Assembly (NCBI GenBank): GCA_028689655.1
Contig: JAQVCT010000026.1
Span: 1 to 35,053, forward strand
DNA from: Lachnospiraceae bacterium
GTDB taxonomy: Bacteria > Bacillota > Clostridia > Lachnospirales > Lachnospiraceae
Direction: 5' to 3'
Length of the DNA stretch: 35,053 nt
Shown here: positions 1 through 7,587 of the stretch, in pieces
How the letters are laid out: every line of letters starts with the position of its first letter
Numbering within the stretch: position 1 is the first letter of the stretch
Notes under the pieces: model-generated
Told to the model about the DNA's origin: nothing
Database searches by the model: none
Seen by the model: the letters and a program-made list of their open reading frames with translations, nothing else
Position numbers and translations under genes: made by a program

Positions 1-535
1 TCATTTCCTCTGTGATTCCCATTGTCTGTGATGTAATCTTCATTCCTTCTATTACGAACATGATATTCCTTGCCATTCCTATGATGTCTTCACAGTAGAA
101 CTCCCCATTCTCCAAGCCTTCTGTTATGAGCTGTTCCATAATCTTAACACCCATATCGAACTGCTTCCGAATGGTATTTTCCTTTTTCGGTACCTTATAT
201 TCAAATAGGAATTCATAGATTGCCATGGTAAGGTTCTTTTTTTTACGAAGCAGTTCTTTCTTCTGTTCCTTAAAAAACATCAACAGAATATCTGTACAGG
301 AGGTATCCTCACTGATGGAACCGGAAAGAACATCATCTGTTTCCTCCTGCTCCAGTCTCAGCACCTCCTCAAATATTTCTTTCGTATTATCATAATAGAG
401 ATAGAGACCGCCACGACTGATCTCGCATCGATCTACGATATCCTTCATGGTCACATTCTTATATCCTTTTTCCTGGAACACCTCTCTTGCTGTTTCTAAG
501 ATAAATTGCTTCTTCTGTAAAGACTTCTCTCCCAT
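1..535 (-). CDS. TetR/AcrR family transcriptional regulator (C-terminus cut by window edge)
   Basis: About 178 codons are visible, reading into the window edge with no stop. The N-terminus (residues about 8-55) has the TetR helix-turn-helix pattern: ILETAREVFQEKGYKNVTMK, then DIVDRCEISRGGLYLYYDNT. The rest is the helical ligand-binding domain, which is too variable to assign a ligand. The start is the ATG at 533-535. The gene lies 36 nt downstream of the small unknown gene at 572-1033 on the same strand, so the two are probably cotranscribed. TetR proteins usually repress neighbouring efflux or metabolic genes; the target here lies outside the window or is unknown. The family call is confident, the role is not. 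Confidence 0.85.
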   Translation of the reverse strand, partial: MGEKSLQKKQFILETAREVFQEKGYKNVTMKDIVDRCEISRGGLYLYYDNTKEIFEEVLRLEQEETDDVLSGSISEDTSCTDILLMFFKEQKKELLRKKKNLTMAIYEFLFEYKVPKKENTIRKQFDMGVKIMEQLITEGLENGEFYCEDIIGMARNIMFVIEGMKITSQTMGITEEM

Positions 536-571
536 GCTCAAACCTATCCTTCCAAAATCCTTTTCCCGATT

Positions 572-1033
572 CTACTCTAACGGCCCCTCATAAAATTCAA
601 TCAACTCTCTAAGCTTACATAATACATCCAGCAGAACGCCATTCTCCACGCCCTCTGTCCAGACTGTAGATTTCACCATTCCTTTTAAGATATATTTCGA
701 TAAGACACCTTTTAACAACCGCATCTGGGTAATCTTTGCCTGTGCGATCTCCTTTTTCTCATCCTGACTGGTACGCATACGGTATCTCGAATAGGCATAG
801 GTATAATTCTTATCCATGAGTCCTGTTGACCTGGCATCCTTTACAAAGCTCAACAGCGTACTGTCATACACTGGAAATGCAATGGAACCGTTAAGTTCAT
901 CATTATCATATCTGTTGGACAGCTTCTGCCCCTGCTTGCTCTCCAGCCATGGAATATATTTTATCAACTTATGTACATCTGCCTTATATTCCAGCACGAT
1001 GTCCGCTGTACTCAGCTTTTCATTCTCCACCAT
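572..1033 (-). CDS. Hypothetical protein, about 153 aa
   Basis: I do not recognise this family. The start is taken at the ATG at 1031-1033 because GGAAAGGAA lies about 8 nt upstream; the frame stays open 14 codons further, but those codons have no better ribosome site. The product is soluble-looking, charged and mostly helical, with no signal peptide or membrane segment. The motif KYIPWLESKQG near the N-terminus and a C-terminal leucine-rich helix ending FYEGPLE are the most distinctive parts. It is divergent from the cyclic-nucleotide-binding-domain gene at 1198 and 36 nt upstream of the TetR gene, so it may belong to the TetR unit. Confidence 0.7.
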   Translation of the reverse strand: MVENEKLSTADIVLEYKADVHKLIKYIPWLESKQGQKLSNRYDNDELNGSIAFPVYDSTLLSFVKDARSTGLMDKNYTYAYSRYRMRTSQDEKKEIAQAKITQMRLLKGVLSKYILKGMVKSTVWTEGVENGVLLDVLCKLRELIEFYEGPLE

Positions 1034-1136
1034 TTCCCGCGTTCCTTTCCATATCATATAGATACATATTATCATAAAACCCGCAAAAGTACACTACCTA
1101 CTTTCATATAAATGACACGTATTCCTTTTATTTTTA

Positions 1137-1165
1137 TTGTATTTGCATCCCGAAATTAGTATAAT
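1137..1165 (+). promoter_or_regulatory. Sigma-A-type promoter of the 764-aa gene
   Basis: TTGTAT (1137-1142), a 17-nt spacer and a perfect TATAAT (1160-1165) lie just upstream of the ATG at 1198. An AGGGGG ribosome site follows at about 1184-1190. The predicted leader is only about 25 nt, so leader-based control is unlikely. Confidence 0.7.
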
Positions 1166-1197
1166 GATGACATAGTCAAAAAATAGGGGGTATTCAT

Positions 1198-3492
1198 ATG
1201 ACTGCTCAGGAATTTCCTGTTGATACCGTGGTAATTCAAGCGGATGAACCATTAGAATATATCGCACTACTGTCAAAAGGAGCCGTTCGTGCTGCCTTAC
1301 CTACCGGTGAATTTCTACTGAAAATGGGAGATGTCATCGGTATCACAGATCTTGGTGTGGGAAAGCATTGCAGTACCTACACCACCATGGAACCTACCAC
1401 ACTCATCATGTATCCCTGCAAGAATGTGGCAGATTTATCCGATATTATTTACTCCAATCATGATATTGCCCTGCTATTTGCCACTTCCGTCATTCGTCAG
1501 GTAAGTGGTATTTGTGACAGCTATGTCATTTCTACATTTTTTTCCGATAAGCTCTACCAATATTTACTGGAAAGTTACGAAGATTATAAGAACCTTTGTA
1601 TCCAATACTCTCAGCCTGCGCACACACTGGAAGGCATCGAGAATATAAAGCCTTTTCGTCTGCTGGAACGTGTAGATACATGGCTTATAGAATACTACGA
1701 AGCACTGAAATCCCTGGATTCTCATACAAAGGCAGTTCTATACCAGACCAATCCCTCCCTCTGTGTGGGCATGATGTGCCAGGCCGGGATAGATGTACAT
1801 CGCATCTATGATGCTGCTCAGGTGGACAATCAATATAACACCGAACTATCCTCTCTGCTCCTGAACAGTCAGCGGCTGGATCTGTTCGCCCTGCTCACAG
1901 AACTGTATGTGTCCGCGTCAGCCAGCGGTGCCAATTCTCTGGGATTGGATGCCACCATCGGCCGTCTCTCCATCCAGTTAGAAGGTAATCCCGCCATTGA
2001 CTCGAAGTACTATCATTTCCGCCTGAACGAATATAAAGAGATCATCTCCAATGCAAAGCTGCAAAGACAAGCCAGCGATGCATTGGAATCCGATGACCCG
2101 CTATCCGTTATAAAAAGCAATACGATCTCCGCACTCTCCGGTTCCCTGAATACCATTCTCCAGTATGCCGATTGCCCGGAGGAGATCAGTACCGCTTTTC
2201 AGCAGAACATTATTGCCCTGAAGCAATTGTTAGACAAAAATGCAGATGATGACGATACCAGACGTCTGCGGTCGGAAATCACGAAATTATTTTATGAGAT
2301 CTATAACACTGTATTTCAGATCAGCATCTCGGATAAGAGCGTTCCGCCCATCATTAAAATGTTCCTGTCCTTTGGTTATGTGGATGAGGTATTATGTGGT
2401 ATTAACAATGCCGTATATCTCTACTCTATCGTGGAAGATTATCACGGTGATGAGAGCCATGGCATCTACACGCTCTATGAATGGCTCCTTGCCATCTATC
2501 ATGGTAAAAAAGAACCAAGCCGCAACGAGTTCGATGTAGACTACTCTTCCTATGTCCATGAATTGAAGATTACCGGGCAGATCGCTCCCGATGTAGAATC
2601 ACGTATGATGGCAGATAATTCTCAGAAAGTCATGTACGAATTACACAATATGTTCCCTGTGGTAAATAAGATTACCTTTGGTCGATTCACCATCTTCAGT
2701 CCTGTCCTGACAGAGCAGAATATACTGAAATCCATGGAGTCCATGATGATTACGCCTGCAAAAGCCATAGAGAATCTCAATATAATTCGCAGTATTGACC
2801 ACACAGCCTTCTACCATGAGACCATCTATGCGGATGAATCTGGAAAAATAGGAAAAGAATATATTCATACAGAGATCCTTCCTGATATGATCCTCATGCC
2901 AAATGTGGGAATCCGTGAAGTCATGTGGCAGGAAATCGAAGGACGCAATCGCCAGACTCCCTCCCGAATGATGCTTCCTATTTTCTGTATCACAGATCTT
3001 GACCTGTTATTTACACGATTAACGGCTGAGTACCGCTGGGAAATGTGTAAGCGTGTTCAGGGTGCCCGTTGGAATGACATTGCGGATCCTTCCCTCACAA
3101 GTCTCTATACGGATTATTTGCAGTTCTATCGCAAAAATAATGATCTCACCACCCAGGGAAAAGAACAGGTAAAATTAGCACTTCAAAAGTCCAAGAACAG
3201 CTTCCGTGAGGTATTTGTCAGAGATTATGTCACCTGGATCATGTACGAGAGCAAAGGTTCTCCCCGCCTGTCAAAAGTATCCCGTGGGATACTCTTTCAA
3301 TTCTGTCCTTTTGCAGCCAGGATCCGTGAGACCCTGGCAAACAATCCTCTTTACACAGATCTGATCTCTCACTATGATCTGAAGGCTGAACAGAGCATGG
3401 GCAAGGTTGAAAAATTTGCAAAAAAAATTGCAGCCTCCGGTTCCGAGATACCTGAAGTTCTTGAAAAGGAACTCCTGTATCTGCAACTTTAA
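1198..3492 (+). CDS. Cyclic-nucleotide-binding-like domain protein, 764 aa
   Basis: Residues about 5-110 resemble a Crp/cNMP-binding beta-roll: the run PLEYIALLSKGAVRAAL, then GEFLLKMGDVIGITDLG, then a further strand region and a helix. The remaining 650 residues match nothing I recognise. They are soluble, mostly helical and lack an obvious DNA-binding HTH, so this is not a simple Crp-type regulator. No signal peptide or transmembrane segment is apparent. The ATG at 1198 follows a strong AGGGGG site and a good promoter. The gene is monocistronic on the plus strand and convergent with the nickel-transporter ATPase gene that ends at 3542. Its role is unknown; a large sensor or scaffold protein responding to a ligand in the N-terminal roll is only an inference. 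Confidence 0.7.
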   Translation: MTAQEFPVDTVVIQADEPLEYIALLSKGAVRAALPTGEFLLKMGDVIGITDLGVGKHCSTYTTMEPTTLIMYPCKNVADLSDIIYSNHDIALLFATSVIRQVSGICDSYVISTFFSDKLYQYLLESYEDYKNLCIQYSQPAHTLEGIENIKPFRLLERVDTWLIEYYEALKSLDSHTKAVLYQTNPSLCVGMMCQAGIDVHRIYDAAQVDNQYNTELSSLLLNSQRLDLFALLTELYVSASASGANSLGLDATIGRLSIQLEGNPAIDSKYYHFRLNEYKEIISNAKLQRQASDALESDDPLSVIKSNTISALSGSLNTILQYADCPEEISTAFQQNIIALKQLLDKNADDDDTRRLRSEITKLFYEIYNTVFQISISDKSVPPIIKMFLSFGYVDEVLCGINNAVYLYSIVEDYHGDESHGIYTLYEWLLAIYHGKKEPSRNEFDVDYSSYVHELKITGQIAPDVESRMMADNSQKVMYELHNMFPVVNKITFGRFTIFSPVLTEQNILKSMESMMITPAKAIENLNIIRSIDHTAFYHETIYADESGKIGKEYIHTEILPDMILMPNVGIREVMWQEIEGRNRQTPSRMMLPIFCITDLDLLFTRLTAEYRWEMCKRVQGARWNDIADPSLTSLYTDYLQFYRKNNDLTTQGKEQVKLALQKSKNSFREVFVRDYVTWIMYESKGSPRLSKVSRGILFQFCPFAARIRETLANNPLYTDLISHYDLKAEQSMGKVEKFAKKIAASGSEIPEVLEKELLYLQL

Positions 3493-3541
3493 ACTACAAT
3501 CAGGGAATGATTAGCATTATTTGGTTCATTTTTATTGCTTA

Positions 3542-4495
3542 TCATCTGGAAAAAGATAAGGGTAATTCCAGACCATTTCGTTCCAGTAATTCTTTGTTGC
3601 GCAGTAGTTCCTTTGTATTGCCGTCCGCTGCAATAGTTCCATGATCGAGAATTACTGTACGATCACAGGTATCATAGATAAAATCCAGGTCATGACTTGC
3701 AATCACCTTGGTCATGGAAAGATCATTCAGTACGCGGATCAGATTTCTTCGGTTTTGGGGGTCCAGGGCGACAGAAGGTTCGTCCAGCAATAGGATCTTC
3801 GGTTCCATAGACAGCACTGTGGCGATGGACGCAAGCTTTTTCTCTCCACCGGATAACTGATAGATCTTCTTCTTGGCAAGATGCGCGATTCTGACCCGCT
3901 CCAGGGCATCCATGGTCCTTCTCTCTACTTCCTCCTGATCCAGCCCATAATTGATGGGTGCAAAAGCCACATCATCATATATGGTTGACATAAATAATTG
4001 ACTCTCCGAATCTTGAAATACATATCCTGCCTCCTGTCGAATCCGTGCCAGATTTTCCTGTGTTACTTCATCCCCCAGGATGTGAATCTTCCCTATACTG
4101 ACAGGCTCTATTCCCACCATTAGCTTTAACAATGTGGATTTTCCTACCCCGTTGCTGCCGATGATTCCTACTTTTTCTCCCTGTTGAATGGAGAAAGATA
4201 CATGTTCCAGCACCATATGGGACTCTTTCTCATCTGTTTTCACGATCTCGGCCCTGCCTTTTTTCCTGCTATGTTTTTCATAGGAAAATGACAAATCCTG
4301 TATTTGTATTTCTGTTTGTATTTCCATTTTTATTCCCGTTTCTATTCCTGTTTTTATTTCTGTTTTTATTCCTGTTTCTATTCCTGTTTCTATTCCTGTT
4401 TCTATTCCCGTTTCTATTTCTGTTTCTATTTCTGTTTTTAATCCTGTTTTTATTCCTGTTTCCGATACATGCTGCATCTTGGATTCCGTTCCCAT
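3542..4495 (-). CDS. nikO: ECF-type nickel/cobalt importer ATPase (NikO/CbiO-like)
   Basis: ABC ATPase with Walker A (GSNGVGKST), an ECF-typical Q-loop (YVFQDSESQLF), signature LSGGEKK, Walker B ILLLDEPS and switch histidine (ASHDLDF). It should power the T/S components encoded immediately upstream. Start choice is unclear. The ATG at 4495 has an AAGGA site 6 nt upstream but adds about 56 residues of T-G-I-E/T-E-I-K tetrapeptide repeat. An internal ATG at 4325-4327 starts right before the ABC domain (IQTEIQIQDLSFSYE), gives about 261 aa (normal for the family) and has GGGA 6 nt upstream inside the repeat. The repeat may therefore be untranslated spacer rather than protein. A GTG at 4519 is also in frame. 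Nickel rather than cobalt is inferred from the lar neighbours. Last gene of the module. Confidence 0.9.
   Translation of the reverse strand: MGTESKMQHVSETGIKTGLKTEIETEIETGIETGIETGIETGIKTEIKTGIETGIKMEIQTEIQIQDLSFSYEKHSRKKGRAEIVKTDEKESHMVLEHVSFSIQQGEKVGIIGSNGVGKSTLLKLMVGIEPVSIGKIHILGDEVTQENLARIRQEAGYVFQDSESQLFMSTIYDDVAFAPINYGLDQEEVERRTMDALERVRIAHLAKKKIYQLSGGEKKLASIATVLSMEPKILLLDEPSVALDPQNRRNLIRVLNDLSMTKVIASHDLDFIYDTCDRTVILDHGTIAADGNTKELLRNKELLERNGLELPLSFSR
4304..4462 (-). repeat. Degenerate 12-nt tandem repeat (ACAGGAATAGAA-type), about 13 units
   Basis: On the minus strand the unit is ACAGGAATAGAA, repeated about 13 times with variants that are almost all G/A transitions (ACAGAAATAGAA, ACAGGAATAAAA, ACGGGAATAGAA). 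In the ATPase frame it encodes T-(G/E)-I-(E/K). Many units contain AGGAAT, a Shine-Dalgarno-like string. On the plus strand it appears as TTTCTATTCCTG repeats. Confidence 0.9.
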
Positions 4496-4620
4496 TCTTT
4501 TTCCTTCTTCTGATATCACCTGCTATGCTCTTCTCTTTTATGTCTTTTATGTCTTTTCTTTTTTTGTATTTTTGTCTCCTTCTGCCCGTTCTCTTCTATT
4601 TTTTACTCTCTGCCTGTTAT
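4496..4620 (-). other. Purine-rich intercistronic spacer between nikQ and nikO
   Basis: In the mRNA sense this is nearly all A and G, with short repeats such as a tandem GACATAAAA unit and a run of AAAAAAAGAAAAGA. No separate gene is apparent. It has the same character as the other gaps in this gene cluster (5428-5474, 6495-6771, 9101-9225). Confidence 0.7.
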
Positions 4621-5427
4621 TTATCTGCTGATCACAGATCCCAACAGTTCAAATACCGGTATGAATCGCAGCAGTACCAGCATACCTGTCATTACGATTC
4701 CATAGGCAAAAGTAGCTCCAATGGATATCGGCTCTCTCATCTGTAATCTCAATTGTCCCTGGAATCCCCGTAGCTGCATGCTCTGGTACACAGTCTCTGA
4801 TCGATCCATACTCCGCAGCAGCATGGAACCCACCAAGGACCCCCATGCCTTACAATGAATCCCTCTCTGTCCCGGTGCCCTCATGGCATATGCCAGGGAT
4901 ACCCGGTCCACCTCCTTCACAAAGAGAATCAGATAACGGTAGGTGAGCAGTATGGTGGTGATGAGGATTCGTGGCAGATGGAACACCTGCAAGGCATAGC
5001 AGACATTTTCCATGCCGGTAGTCGACACCAGCGCATACCCTGCCAGAACGGCAAAGACTCCTTTCCCATACAGCGTAAGAAATGAAAACATCCCACCGGT
5101 AATGGGTATCTGCCCCCAGTGGGATATCACGGTCCTGTCAAAGAAAAGATTCGCTGCCCCCAATAAAAAAAGCAGCAGAAACAATTCTTTTAACCGCAGG
5201 AGCATTCCCCCAAGGGAAATCTCTCCCAGTTGATAGACTACGATGAGATAGATGCACATCCCCAGAAGACCTGTTAGGTTATACTTATCAAAGGAAGTGG
5301 TGAGTACCAGAAAAAAGACCGTCACAAGTACTTTCATACCTGGATGAATCCCGGATAATGCCGTATGCTGTTGTGTTTGTTCATCTAACTGATGAATTTC
5401 CCGCAGTACGTTTTGAATACTTTGCAT
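4621..5427 (-). CDS. nikQ: ECF-type nickel/cobalt transporter T component (NikQ/CbiQ-like)
   Basis: 268 aa integral membrane protein of the CbiQ family. It couples the ATPase to the substrate-binding subunit. After a soluble N-terminus (residues about 1-27) come hydrophobic segments at about 30-75, 82-95, 115-140 and 150-170. A cytoplasmic region then holds the charged coupling-helix segments expected of T components, around YAMRAPGQRG and MQLRGFQGQL, and a last membrane helix lies near residue 240. The length fits the family. The only ribosome site is a weak AGAAAG immediately before the ATG, so translation may depend on the purine-rich leader or on coupling. It lies between the S component gene and the ATPase gene, separated by repeat-rich spacers. 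Confidence 0.9.
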   Translation of the reverse strand: MQSIQNVLREIHQLDEQTQQHTALSGIHPGMKVLVTVFFLVLTTSFDKYNLTGLLGMCIYLIVVYQLGEISLGGMLLRLKELFLLLFLLGAANLFFDRTVISHWGQIPITGGMFSFLTLYGKGVFAVLAGYALVSTTGMENVCYALQVFHLPRILITTILLTYRYLILFVKEVDRVSLAYAMRAPGQRGIHCKAWGSLVGSMLLRSMDRSETVYQSMQLRGFQGQLRLQMREPISIGATFAYGIVMTGMLVLLRFIPVFELLGSVISR

Positions 5428-5474
5428 CTTTCTATTTTATTTCCGTTTCATTTCTATTTTATTTCTATTTTCTA
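5428..5474 (-). repeat. Short purine-rich repeat spacer between nikMN and nikQ
   Basis: The mRNA-sense sequence is a degenerate repetition of AAATAGAAATA units. It is the shortest of the repeat-filled spacers and provides the only leader for nikQ. Confidence 0.75.
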
Positions 5475-6494
5475 TTACTTAGCTCTCCTTTTCCTCTGGG
5501 CATAGCGAATGATCTGACAGACCACCATGCAAAATGCGATTACTACCACACCGCCCAGGATTCCGGAAAAGGAAGTACCTGCTATGGAATCGGAATGTGG
5601 GAATGCATAATCCGGTAACAGTGCTGTTGCCTCCTGGATTCGGGCTGTTGTCTGATAGATTGCCCCACTGCTCTCCAGCTCCGTGCTCCCTGTCAATCTG
5701 CTGATGGACCATTCCAGTCCATCTGGAAATGCAGAGGCAAACAGAGAGAGCACACCACCTACAAGCGCTGCCAATACAGCGAGGACTCCCACTGTTTTTC
5801 CATAGGAGAGCTTTGCTTTTCTATGATCTAATCCTTCCACTGTACCGGCATCATATCCCGTCCAAAGAAGCTCCGGTCTGGCTTCATAGACAAAGTTCAA
5901 TACTGCTGCCGTGATGACTCCCTCTACCAGTCCGATTGCCAGATGTATGGGCTGCATTGCCAGTACGAAAGCCGAAAATGGCAATTCCGTAATGCCGGAT
6001 ACCGTTGTCTCCAGTACCACGGAAAATGCTCCCATCTGTAAGGTGAGGACACATCCCACAATGGAGGCAATGGTTATTTTCCTTCTGGTAACGCCATGCC
6101 GCATAGCCGGAAGCCATATGAAAAAGGAACCTATAAAGCACCCATAAAATGCCATATTCCATATATTCGCACCCAATGCCAGCAATCCGCCATCCGCAAA
6201 CAAGAGACATTGAATCAGCAATACTCCGATCATGGTAATAAATCCCGCAAAGGGCCCTAAAACAGCCGAAAGCAGCATACCACCTGCCAGATGTCCCGAC
6301 GATCCTGTTCCCGGAATGGTGAAGTTAATCATCTGGGCTGCGAATACAAATGCCCCCATAACCCCCATTACCGGTATCTTTTTCAGTTCCTCCGACTGCT
6401 TCATTTTATAAATTGAATAGCCTGCTGCTCCTGTGGAGCACGCATACATAGTCCCAGCTACTGCCGGAGCGATCAACGCGTCTGCCATATGCAT
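5475..6494 (-). CDS. nikM: Nickel/cobalt ECF transporter substrate-binding component with fused PDGLE (NikN-like) domain
   Basis: 339 aa. The N-terminus MHMADALIAP matches the CbiM/NikM family, where the extreme N-terminal Met-His residues bind the metal; this explains why the ATG at 6494 is used, with AAAGGAAAGG 8 nt upstream. Residues about 1-200 form the multi-spanning S component, including the conserved FTIPGTGSSGHLAGG. Residues about 235-330 carry FPDGLEWS and two membrane helices, the PDGLE/CbiN-like domain that supports transport; here M and N are one polypeptide. It directly follows larE across a 277-nt repeat-rich spacer and precedes nikQ and nikO. Placement in a lar cluster argues for Ni(II). 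Confidence 0.92.
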   Translation of the reverse strand: MHMADALIAPAVAGTMYACSTGAAGYSIYKMKQSEELKKIPVMGVMGAFVFAAQMINFTIPGTGSSGHLAGGMLLSAVLGPFAGFITMIGVLLIQCLLFADGGLLALGANIWNMAFYGCFIGSFFIWLPAMRHGVTRRKITIASIVGCVLTLQMGAFSVVLETTVSGITELPFSAFVLAMQPIHLAIGLVEGVITAAVLNFVYEARPELLWTGYDAGTVEGLDHRKAKLSYGKTVGVLAVLAALVGGVLSLFASAFPDGLEWSISRLTGSTELESSGAIYQTTARIQEATALLPDYAFPHSDSIAGTSFSGILGGVVVIAFCMVVCQIIRYAQRKRRAK

Positions 6495-6771
6495 AATATG
6501 TACCTTTCCTTTCTGTTATTTATATTTTTTGATGTTTGATTTCTAATTTTTTGATTCTTATTTTTTTGATGTATTCTTTTTTTTTTATTTTTTTATTTTT
6601 TAGTTCATTGCTTTTTGATTTCTTATATTTCAAGTTGTTATTCTTTGATTTATTATTTTATTCTGTTTTGATTCGCTGTGTTTTTATTCACTGTGCTTTT
6701 GATTCACTGCACTTTGAATTATCACATTTCATGCCTGCTATATTTGATTTACCATATTTGCTATCATGGTT
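6495..6771 (-). repeat. 277-nt purine-rich repeat spacer between larE and nikMN
   Basis: No gene is visible. In mRNA sense it is A-rich with degenerate repeats: at about 6660-6720 a CAGTGAATCAAAA-like unit occurs at least three times, and nearer nikMN there are runs of AAAAAATAAA and ATCAAAAA. A proper ribosome site appears only at the very end. No terminator hairpin with a U-run was found, so readthrough into nikMN is likely. Confidence 0.7.
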
Positions 6772-7587
6772 TCAGACCAGATGCAGATCCTGACTTCCGG
6801 AGCGAAAGCCCTCCAGATCCACTGAAATGTAATCATATCCTAATTTTTTAGCAAAAGAAATCATGTCTGTTCTTTTCTCCAGAACTCTCTCTATGTCCTT
6901 TACATCCACCTCGATACGCACCAGCTTATCATGGATTCGCGCACGAACATTGTAAAATCCCATGTTCTTGATAAACTGTTCCATCTGCTCCACTTTGTCA
7001 AGCTCCGTCTGTACCAGCTTTGTCCCATAAGGAAATCTGGTCGCCATGCAGGGTACCGATGGCCTGTCCGAAACTGCAATTTCATATTGTGCCGCCAGCG
7101 TCCTCACTTCCTGCTTGGTAAAGCCTGCCATCATAAGAGGACTTACCACCCCCAATTCCTTCAGTGCCTGGATTCCCGGGCGATATACCTTTGTATCATC
7201 CAGATTCGTGCCGTCTATGGCGATATGTATATTCCGCATTTTCATCTCTGTGATCAGCTTGGTGAACATGCATTTCTTGCATAGATAGCATCTGTTTACG
7301 GGATTATTCTCAATTCCCGCTTCTGCCAGTTCGTCCACCTGAATGACCTGATGGACTGCCCCCATTTCCTGTGCCAGGTCTGCAGTAAGCTCCAGTTCCT
7401 CTATGGGATGCAGCATGGTGTGAATGGTATAGGCATATACTTTTGTATGATTGAGTTCCGCCTTTTCACAGGCTATCTTTAGTAAAAGGCTGCTGTCCAC
7501 CCCTCCGGAAAAAGCGATGGCCACGTCCTTTTTTGTGTAGGAATCCATTGCGGACTCCAAGGCTTTCTGTTTACTCACCAAGCTCAT
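6772..7587 (-). CDS. larE: LarE, ATP-dependent sulfur transferase for nickel-pincer cofactor
   Basis: 271 aa PP-loop protein. LarE adenylates the carboxylates of pyridinium biscarboxylic acid mononucleotide and installs sulfur. The PP-loop SGGVDSS is at residues 27-33. Cysteines at 100, 103 and 106 (NRCYLCKKC) and at 180 (RPSVPCMATRFPYG) are conspicuous. In the family the last is the position of the sacrificial cysteine of Lactobacillus LarE, while multi-cysteine LarE proteins are reported to use a 4Fe-4S cluster; this one has enough cysteines for the cluster type (inference). The ATG at 7585-7587 has GAGGAAGG upstream and overlaps the end of larC by 17 nt, implying translational coupling. 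Confidence 0.95.
   Translation of the reverse strand: MSLVSKQKALESAMDSYTKKDVAIAFSGGVDSSLLLKIACEKAELNHTKVYAYTIHTMLHPIEELELTADLAQEMGAVHQVIQVDELAEAGIENNPVNRCYLCKKCMFTKLITEMKMRNIHIAIDGTNLDDTKVYRPGIQALKELGVVSPLMMAGFTKQEVRTLAAQYEIAVSDRPSVPCMATRFPYGTKLVQTELDKVEQMEQFIKNMGFYNVRARIHDKLVRIEVDVKDIERVLEKRTDMISFAKKLGYDYISVDLEGFRSGSQDLHLV

Noticed and set aside
4304..4462. 12-nt repeats as a CRISPR array
   Set aside because: Units are contiguous with no unique spacers and have low complexity.
4288..4746. Plus-strand ORF rich in Phe/Leu
   Set aside because: It is the complement of the T-rich repeat and spacer over nikO/nikQ; its composition is repeat-driven and it has no ribosome site.
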